From Clostridiales bacterium (GTDB lineage Bacteria > Bacillota > Clostridia > Oscillospirales > Acutalibacteraceae), in the NCBI GenBank assembly GCA_012522615.1, contig JAAYKB010000146.1, forward strand, positions 1 through 9,918: a DNA stretch of 9,918 nt. Reading direction: 5' to 3'. The position numbers were made by a program, and so were the translations under genes. This document shows positions 5,216 through 9,918 of this stretch, piece after piece. The notes under the pieces are model-generated. The model had not been told where the DNA came from, made no database searches, and was given only the letters and a program-made list of their open reading frames with translations. The first letter of the stretch is position 1; every line of letters begins with the position of its first letter.

Positions 5216-5845
5216 ATGATTATGGCTCGCAAGCAGGAGTACGATTATTTTCACATGTTTACACGCGCGGCCGAATACTCGGCGCAGGCGGCGGACCTGC
5301 TCAAGAATGTTTTGAATAACTTTGACCCCGACGACCTCAAGGAGAAGATGAAGGAGATGCATGCCATCGAGCATGCCGCCGATATTGCCAAGCATGATAT
5401 GAACAAGGAGCTGGTGCGCGCCTTTATAACCCCGATTGAACGCGAGGATATAATGATGCTGACACAGCAGCTTGACGACGTCACCGACGCGGTTGAAGAC
5501 GTGCTGCTGCGTCTTTATATGTTCAATGTGCTGTCGATACGGGATGAGGCGCTTGAATTTGCCGACACGATTTACAGGTGCTGCGAAGCCATGGAGGAGA
5601 TGATGGGCGAATTCCGCCATTTCCGCAAGTCGGGCTCGATATCGGCCGCTATTGTTGAGATAAACCGCCTTGAGGAGGAGGGCGACGCCCTCTATACCAA
5701 AGCGGTGCGCAGGCTTTATATGAGCTCAAAGGACGCGGTTGAGCTGATGATCTGGAGAGAGATATTCGACCGGATGGAAAAATGCTGCGACGCGTGCGAG
5801 CATGTTGCAAACGCGGTCGAGAGCATAATTATGAAGAACACCTAA
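5216..5845 (+). CDS. DUF47/PhoU-like regulator of Pit
   Basis: A 209-residue, all-helical soluble protein of the DUF47 (PhoU-like) family that accompanies Pit transporters. Family features are the YDYFHMF start, the EHAAD helix (about residues 52-56), the TPIEREDIMMLTQQLDDVTD metal-binding-type segment (about 72-91), INRLEEEGDALY, and a final helix IFDRMEKCCDACEHVANAVE. In PhoU relatives the paired acidic ExxxD motifs bind metal clusters. The protein is inferred to gate or assemble the transporter at the membrane face. Of three in-frame ATGs (5210, 5216, 5222), the one at 5216 is best placed, seven bases after AGAAAGG (5202-5208). It is the last gene before a strong terminator, so pit and this gene form the 3' end of the transcript. 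Confidence 0.9.
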   Translation: MIMARKQEYDYFHMFTRAAEYSAQAADLLKNVLNNFDPDDLKEKMKEMHAIEHAADIAKHDMNKELVRAFITPIEREDIMMLTQQLDDVTDAVEDVLLRLYMFNVLSIRDEALEFADTIYRCCEAMEEMMGEFRHFRKSGSISAAIVEINRLEEEGDALYTKAVRRLYMSSKDAVELMIWREIFDRMEKCCDACEHVANAVESIIMKNT

Positions 5846-5870
5846 AACCGATAGGTAGACGTGCAATAGT

Positions 5871-5906
5871 AAGCGGTCCTGCACATTAGGGTGCAGGACC
5901 GCTTTT
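5871..5906 (+). terminator. Intrinsic terminator of the pit/DUF47 operon
   Basis: A perfect 14-bp stem (5871-5884 with 5891-5904) with a six-base loop (ATTAGG) runs into TTTT (5903-5906), 26 bases after the DUF47 stop codon. The U-run is short but the stem is long and GC-rich. Confidence 0.85.
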
Positions 5907-5946
5907 AAAATCGGCTCTATCAATAGTTGGGGCAGCCCATAAAATG

Positions 5947-5995
5947 AAACCGCATGGATGAGGTGGCTTTTACACCACCTCATCCATGCGGTTTT
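5947..5995 (-). terminator. Bidirectional terminator, mainly for ppdK
   Basis: A perfect 20-bp stem (5947-5966 with 5975-5994) carries an eight-base loop (CTTTTACA). On the minus strand it lies 61 bases beyond the ppdK stop and is followed by TTTCATTTTA; on the plus strand it ends in TTTTA. It sits between convergent genes and can act in both directions, backing up the plus-strand terminator at 5871-5906. Confidence 0.8.
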
Positions 5996-6055
5996 ACTTA
6001 ACAGGCTTCTCAACTGTCGGGCTTTAAAGATTCTCGCGACGCGAAGCAATCTGTC

Positions 6056-8683
6056 CTACTTGCTTTTAATCGCGGCCTGGGCGGCGGCAAGTCTGGCAAT
6101 CGGCACGCGGAAGGGCGAGCAGGAGACATAGTCCAATCCGACATTATGGCAGAACTCAACCGACGAGGGGTCGCCGCCATGCTCGCCGCAGATGCCAAGC
6201 TTGATGTTGGGGCGGGTTGACCTGCCCTTTTCAACGGCCATCTTAACGAGTGCGCCGACACCTGTCTGGTCAAGACGGGCAAACGGGTCGGATTCGTAAA
6301 TATTATTGTCATAGTAGGCATCGAGGAACTTGCCGGCATCGTCACGGCTGAACCCAAAGGTCATCTGGGTAAGGTCGTTGGTGCCGAAGGAGAAGAACTC
6401 GGCCTCGGTTGCAATCTCGTCGGCCGTAACGGCGGCGCGGGGAATCTCAATCATGGTGCCTACGTAGTATTTCATCTTCACGCCGGCGTCTGCAATCAGC
6501 TTGTCGGCGGTGGAGGTTACAATATTCTTGACGAATTTGAGCTCCTTGATTTCGCCGATAAGCGGAATCATGATTTCGGGTTCAATATTGAATTCGGGAT
6601 GCTTTTTATTTACATTGATTGCGGCGTTGATAATTGCGGTTGTCTGCATCTCGGCGATTTCGGGATAGGACACGGTAAGGCGGCAGCCGCGGTGACCCAT
6701 CATCGGGTTGAACTCATGCAGAGAGGAGATAACCTCCTTGAGCTGGGCAACCGTGATATTCAGATCGCTTGCAAGCTCGGCAATATCCTCCTGCTTGGTG
6801 GGGAGGAACTCATGCAGAGGGGGATCGAGAAAACGAATGGTCATGGGACGGCCTTCAAGAACCTCGAACATCTCCTCGAAGTCCCGCTGCTGATAGGGCA
6901 GTATCTTGTCAAGCGCCTTTTTACGTGATTCGACATCCTTGGCAACAATCATTTCGCGCATAGCCTTGATACGGTCGCCTTCAAAGAACATGTGCTCGGT
7001 GCGGCAAAGGCCGATGCCCTCTGCGCCGAACTTGACGGCCTGGGCGGCATCGCGCGGGGTGTCGGCGTTGGTGCGTACCTTCAGCTTGCGTGCGGCGTCA
7101 GCCCATGACATGAAGCGTCCGAAGTTGCCCGAAATAGATGCTTCCACAGTGGGGATGGCCTCGCCGTAGATATTTCCGGTGGAACCGTCAAGAGAGATAT
7201 AGTCGCCCTCTTTGATGGTTTTTCCGCCGAGTGTAAACAGCTTGTTTTCTTCATCGATCTTGATTTCGCCGCAGCCCGAAACGCAGCAGGTACCCATTCC
7301 GCGGGCAACAACGGCGGCGTGTGAGGTCATGCCTCCGCGAACCGTCAGAATACCCTGGGAAACGTCCATGCCCTCGATATCCTCGGGAGAGGTTTCAAGG
7401 CGGACGAGGATAACCTTTTCGCCCTTATCGGACCATGCCTTGGCGTCGGCGGCGGTGAATACGACACGTCCGCAGGCGGCGCCGGGAGAAGCGGGCAGAC
7501 CCTTTCCGATAACCGCAGCCTTTTTCAGGGCGTCGGCGTCGAACTGGGGATGGAGCAGGGAATCAAGCTGCTTGGGCTCGACACGCATTACGGCTTCCTG
7601 CGCGGTTATCATGCCCTCGGCAACCAGGTCGACGGCAATCTTTAACGCGGCTGCTGCTGTGCGCTTGCCGTTACGGGTCTGGAGCATGAACAGCTTGCCC
7701 TCTTCGATGGTGAACTCCATATCCTGCATATCGCGGTAGTGCTTCTCAAGACGCTCGGAAACCTCGAAAAACTGTTTGTATACGTCGGGCATGATTTCCT
7801 GAAGCTTTGATATCGGCATCGGGGTGCGGATACCTGCGACGACATCCTCGCCCTGTGCATTAATCAGGAATTCGCCGAACAGCTTGTTTTCACCGGTTGC
7901 GGCGTTGCGGGTAAATGCCACGCCCGTGCCGGAGGTGTCGCCGGTGTTGCCGAACACCATCATCTGCACGTTTACGGCGGTACCCCAGCTGTATGGGATA
8001 TCGTTCATGCGGCGATAGTAGTTGGCGCGGGGGTTGTCCCATGAACGGAAAACAGCCTTGACCGCTTCCATAAGCTGAACCTTGGGGTCGGACGGGAAGT
8101 CGGCGCCCTTCTGCTGTTTATAAAAGGCCTTGAATTTTTCGGCCATCTGCTTCATATCTTCTGCGCTGAATTCGGTGTCCAGCTTGATACCGCGCTCTTC
8201 CTTCATCTCGTCGATAATCTTCTCGAATTCCTTTTTGGAAAGCTCCATAACGACGTCCGAGAACATCTGGATAAAGCGACGGTAGGAATCGTATGCAAAG
8301 CGGGGATTCCCGGTCTTTTTTGCAAGTCCCTCGACCACGATATCATTTAATCCGAGATTGAGGATGGTATCCATCATACCCGGCATGGATGCGCGTGCGC
8401 CGGAACGTACCGATACGAGAAGCGGATTGACGGCGTCGCCGAACTTCTTACCGGATTCTTGCTCAAGCTGACCGAGCGCCTGATAAATCTGGGATTCGAT
8501 TTCTGCGTTAATCGAACGACCATCCTCGTAATACTGTGTACAGGCTTCGGTCGAAACCGTAAATCCATAAGGAACAGGCATACCGAGGTTGGTCATCTCC
8601 GCAAGGTTTGCGCCCTTGCCGCCGAGAAGCTCGCGCATGCTGCCGTTGCCCTCATTGAACATATACACAAATTTGTGACTCAT
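6056..8683 (-). CDS. ppdK: Pyruvate, phosphate dikinase (PPDK)
   Basis: A full-length 875-residue cytosolic enzyme that reversibly converts pyruvate, ATP and phosphate into phosphoenolpyruvate, AMP and pyrophosphate. In anaerobes it often runs towards pyruvate and ATP in pyrophosphate-linked glycolysis. The N-terminal ATP-grasp domain includes GGKGANLAEM (about 21-30), SVRSGA (91-96) and the TRNGKRTA end (about 336-343). The swivelling phospho-His domain has GGMTSHAAVVARG with catalytic His455; Thr453, two residues before it, is the site regulated by PDRP phosphorylation in relatives. The C-terminal TIM-barrel PEP/pyruvate domain has GLCRTEHMFF (558-567), GHRGCRL, the EIPRA metal-site segment, FGTNDLTQ and CGEHGGDP with catalytic Cys832. 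AGGAGGT nine bases upstream fixes the start. It is a single-gene unit, convergent with pit/DUF47 and divergent from prs. No PDRP gene is in view. Confidence 0.97.
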   Translation of the reverse strand: MSHKFVYMFNEGNGSMRELLGGKGANLAEMTNLGMPVPYGFTVSTEACTQYYEDGRSINAEIESQIYQALGQLEQESGKKFGDAVNPLLVSVRSGARASMPGMMDTILNLGLNDIVVEGLAKKTGNPRFAYDSYRRFIQMFSDVVMELSKKEFEKIIDEMKEERGIKLDTEFSAEDMKQMAEKFKAFYKQQKGADFPSDPKVQLMEAVKAVFRSWDNPRANYYRRMNDIPYSWGTAVNVQMMVFGNTGDTSGTGVAFTRNAATGENKLFGEFLINAQGEDVVAGIRTPMPISKLQEIMPDVYKQFFEVSERLEKHYRDMQDMEFTIEEGKLFMLQTRNGKRTAAAALKIAVDLVAEGMITAQEAVMRVEPKQLDSLLHPQFDADALKKAAVIGKGLPASPGAACGRVVFTAADAKAWSDKGEKVILVRLETSPEDIEGMDVSQGILTVRGGMTSHAAVVARGMGTCCVSGCGEIKIDEENKLFTLGGKTIKEGDYISLDGSTGNIYGEAIPTVEASISGNFGRFMSWADAARKLKVRTNADTPRDAAQAVKFGAEGIGLCRTEHMFFEGDRIKAMREMIVAKDVESRKKALDKILPYQQRDFEEMFEVLEGRPMTIRFLDPPLHEFLPTKQEDIAELASDLNITVAQLKEVISSLHEFNPMMGHRGCRLTVSYPEIAEMQTTAIINAAINVNKKHPEFNIEPEIMIPLIGEIKELKFVKNIVTSTADKLIADAGVKMKYYVGTMIEIPRAAVTADEIATEAEFFSFGTNDLTQMTFGFSRDDAGKFLDAYYDNNIYESDPFARLDQTGVGALVKMAVEKGRSTRPNIKLGICGEHGGDPSSVEFCHNVGLDYVSCSPFRVPIARLAAAQAAIKSK

Positions 8684-8692
8684 AAGAATTTT

Positions 8693-8699
8693 ACCTCCT
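8693..8699 (-). promoter_or_regulatory. Perfect Shine-Dalgarno of ppdK
   Basis: AGGAGGT on the minus strand, nine bases before the ATG, is a full match to the anti-Shine-Dalgarno sequence. It predicts high translation of ppdK and settles the start codon. Confidence 0.9.
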
Positions 8700-8707
8700 A
8701 ATTTTCA

Positions 8708-8766
8708 GCGCTGCATACAATCCGATTGCTGATTTTAAGCGCCCTGTATACAATCGTACATTGTAT
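8708..8766. promoter_or_regulatory. Probable operator array over the ppdK start site
   Basis: On the plus strand CTGYATACAATC occurs twice (8711-8722 and 8744-8755; one difference in 12), 33 bp apart, about three helical turns, and each copy is preceded by GCGC (8708-8711 overlapping the first copy, and 8739-8742). The second copy is also the left arm of a 7-bp dyad, ATACAAT-CGTAC-ATTGTAT (8748-8766), which touches the ppdK -10 and covers the start site. The first copy has its own short dyad, CAATC-C-GATTG. The position fits repression of ppdK. No regulator is identified; the TGTATACA core recalls GntR-type sites only loosely. Confidence 0.5.
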
Positions 8767-8793
8767 TATACCAAAACAATATAGATATTTCCA
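8765..8793 (-). promoter_or_regulatory. ppdK promoter
   Basis: On the minus strand a perfect TATAAT (8770-8765) with the extended -10 TG (TGGTATAAT) is preceded after 17 bases by TGGAAA (8793-8788), four of six matches to the -35 consensus. The predicted start near 8758 leaves a leader of about 75 nt carrying the repeats listed at 8708-8766. Confidence 0.65.
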
Positions 8794-8805
8794 TAAAAAA
8801 ATCAT

Positions 8806-8836
8806 CTTTGTATATAAATTTTCCATTTGTACAAAG
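8806..8836. repeat. TTTGTA inverted repeats between ppdK and prs
   Basis: CTTTGTA (8806-8812) is mirrored by TACAAAG (8830-8836), and the second arm lies in a perfect 10-bp palindrome TTTGTACAAA (8826-8835). It sits upstream of both divergent promoters, about 50 bp before the prs -35, where an activator or repressor could bind. The DNA is AT-rich, so some symmetry is expected by chance. Confidence 0.35.
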
Positions 8837-8884
8837 AATATAAACTAAAACGCGAAAACTCTGTCGTTTATTTGCAAAAGGCTA

Positions 8885-8913
8885 TTGAAATATCGGGATA
8901 ATTTTGCCATAAT
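8885..8913 (+). promoter_or_regulatory. prs promoter
   Basis: TTGAAA (8885-8890), a 17-base spacer and CATAAT (8908-8913) with the extended -10 TG (TGCCATAAT) give a strong sigma-A-type promoter. The predicted start near 8920 leaves a very short leader of about 18 nt, just enough for the ribosome site. Confidence 0.65.
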
Positions 8914-8937
8914 ATTGAATGAAGGGTGGTCATAGAA

Positions 8938-9897
8938 ATGAATTTTCATGGCAAGGACATTAAAATCTTTTCTGCGAACTCACATCCTCTTATGGCAGCA
9001 AGGATTTCCGAAAATCTGGGGCTTCCGCTCGGACGTTCGGTGGTTAAGACCTTCAGCGACGGGGAGATTTCGGTTTCTATCAACGAATCGGTTCGCGGGT
9101 CGGACGTTTTTGTCGTACAATCCACATGCGCTCCCGTAAACAACCATCTCATGGAGCTGCTCATCATGATTGACGCTTTCAAGCGGGCGTCGGCCGCCCG
9201 TATTACCGCCGTTATACCCTATTTCGGCTATGCAAGGCAGGACCGCAAGGCAAAGGCGCGCGACCCCATTTCCGCCAAGCTTGTCGCCGATCTTATCACA
9301 ACGGCGGGAGCCGACAGAGTACTTACTATGGACCTTCACGCCCCCCAGATTCAGGGTTTCTTTAATATTCCGGTGGACAACCTTGTCGGATCTCCCATCC
9401 TCGCAAATTATTTCCGCGATATAATCGGAGACAAAAACGATGAATATACCGTGGTATCACCCGATTTGGGTTCTGTGACGCGGGCCCGCAATTTTGCCGC
9501 CCGGCTTGACTGCCCGATTGCCATTGTTGACAAACGTCGGCAGCGCGCTAATGTCAGCGAGGTTATGAACATAATCGGCGATGTTCGCGGAAAAAAGGTG
9601 ATACTGCTTGACGATATGATTGATACCGCAGGAACCCTTTGTAATGCAGCGGATGCAATTATTGAAAAGGGAGGCGCCCAGAGCGTGGTCGCCGCCGCGA
9701 CACACGGGGTACTGTCGGGTCCCGCGATTGAACGCATTAAAAACAGTGCGATTGAAAGGGTGGTGCTGCTCGACACCGTGCCGCTCAGCCCGGAAAAACA
9801 GCTTGACAAGATTACTGTTCTGCCGATTTCCCCGGTGTTTTCCGAGGCGATTGAACGCATCTATGAGGATAAGCCGGTTTCAATCATGTTTGTATAA
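8938..9897 (+). CDS. prs: Ribose-phosphate pyrophosphokinase (PRPP synthetase)
   Basis: A 319-residue class I PRPP synthetase that transfers pyrophosphate from ATP to ribose 5-phosphate, making PRPP for purine, pyrimidine, histidine, tryptophan and NAD synthesis in the cytosol. Motifs in order: FSDGEISV (39-46), RGSDVFVVQS (53-62), the flexible ATP-binding loop FGYARQDRK (96-104), MDLHAPQIQGFF with His134 (131-142), the catalytic KRR (199-201), and the ribose-5-phosphate/PRPP loop LLDDMIDTAGT (223-233). The Mg/phosphate-site motif usually written PDxGG reads PDLGS (175-179), an uncommon Gly-to-Ser change. ATG 8938 is preferred over GTG 8926 because GAAGGGTGGT (8921-8930) then serves as the ribosome site and MNFHGKDIKIF matches family N-termini. 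It is divergent from ppdK. No terminator is visible in the 21 bases after it, so it may be followed by a co-transcribed gene. Confidence 0.96.
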   Translation: MNFHGKDIKIFSANSHPLMAARISENLGLPLGRSVVKTFSDGEISVSINESVRGSDVFVVQSTCAPVNNHLMELLIMIDAFKRASAARITAVIPYFGYARQDRKAKARDPISAKLVADLITTAGADRVLTMDLHAPQIQGFFNIPVDNLVGSPILANYFRDIIGDKNDEYTVVSPDLGSVTRARNFAARLDCPIAIVDKRRQRANVSEVMNIIGDVRGKKVILLDDMIDTAGTLCNAADAIIEKGGAQSVVAAATHGVLSGPAIERIKNSAIERVVLLDTVPLSPEKQLDKITVLPISPVFSEAIERIYEDKPVSIMFV

Positions 9898-9918
9898 TTG
9901 AGATTTTTTGTCTTCAGT

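Noticed and set aside
6010..6357. Minus-strand frame of 115 codons overlapping the 3' end of ppdK
   Set aside because: Out of frame with PPDK, Ser/Pro/Ala-rich with no motif; a shadow frame.
7212..7739. Plus-strand open frame of 175 codons inside ppdK
   Set aside because: Ser/Arg/Thr-rich low-quality translation opposite a fully conserved PPDK; no ribosome site.

Overview
The window looks like a chromosomal segment from a strictly anaerobic member of the Clostridia, probably a moderately GC-rich Oscillospirales/Ruminococcaceae-like bacterium. The reasons are an [FeFe]-hydrogenase-type protein embedded in a typical clostridial gene set, a pyruvate phosphate dikinase whose catalytic His455 falls at the same number as in the Clostridium symbiosum enzyme, strong AGGAGG-type ribosome binding sites and AT-rich intergenic DNA between GC-richer genes. 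The genus cannot be fixed from the sequence alone.

Layout. Positions 1-680 hold no convincing protein gene but are unusually structured. There is a probable stand-alone small RNA (about 194-286) that folds as a three-way junction, with its own extended -10 promoter and a U-run end. A textbook minus-strand promoter (336-364) fires back across it. Beyond that lie two GC-rich perfect hairpins flanking a degenerate heptanucleotide tandem repeat, and a short direct repeat just before the next operon.

Positions 681-3972 are a tight plus-strand five-gene run: DRTGG-domain protein, RsbW-like ATPase, HydS-type putative sensory [FeFe]-hydrogenase, a second DRTGG-domain protein, and a PHP-domain metal-dependent phosphoesterase. 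All four H-cluster cysteines of the hydrogenase are present, but the proton-relay cysteine is alanine and two methionines near the active site are replaced. It therefore looks like a redox or H2 sensor rather than a catalytic hydrogenase. The neighbours (kinase-like ATPase, small nucleotide-binding-type domains, phosphoesterase) fit a signalling module.

Positions 4115-5845 are a phosphate uptake pair: a Pit-family transporter and its DUF47/PhoU-like partner, ended by a strong terminator. A perfect 20-bp hairpin then separates this from the convergent minus-strand ppdK (6056-8683), which interconverts pyruvate and phosphoenolpyruvate using ATP/AMP and pyrophosphate/phosphate. A divergent control region (8684-8937) follows, carrying a ppdK promoter overlapped by dyad and direct repeats of an ATACAATC-type motif, and a separate prs promoter. 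The last gene is prs (8938-9897), PRPP synthetase for nucleotide synthesis.

Overall the genes tie together redox sensing, phosphate supply and energy/pyrophosphate metabolism. Only the internal links within the first five genes and within the pit/DUF47 pair are strongly supported by gene order. The most novel-looking items are the structured RNA at 194-286 and the sensory hydrogenase cluster, which in this window has no bifurcating hydrogenase genes beside it.
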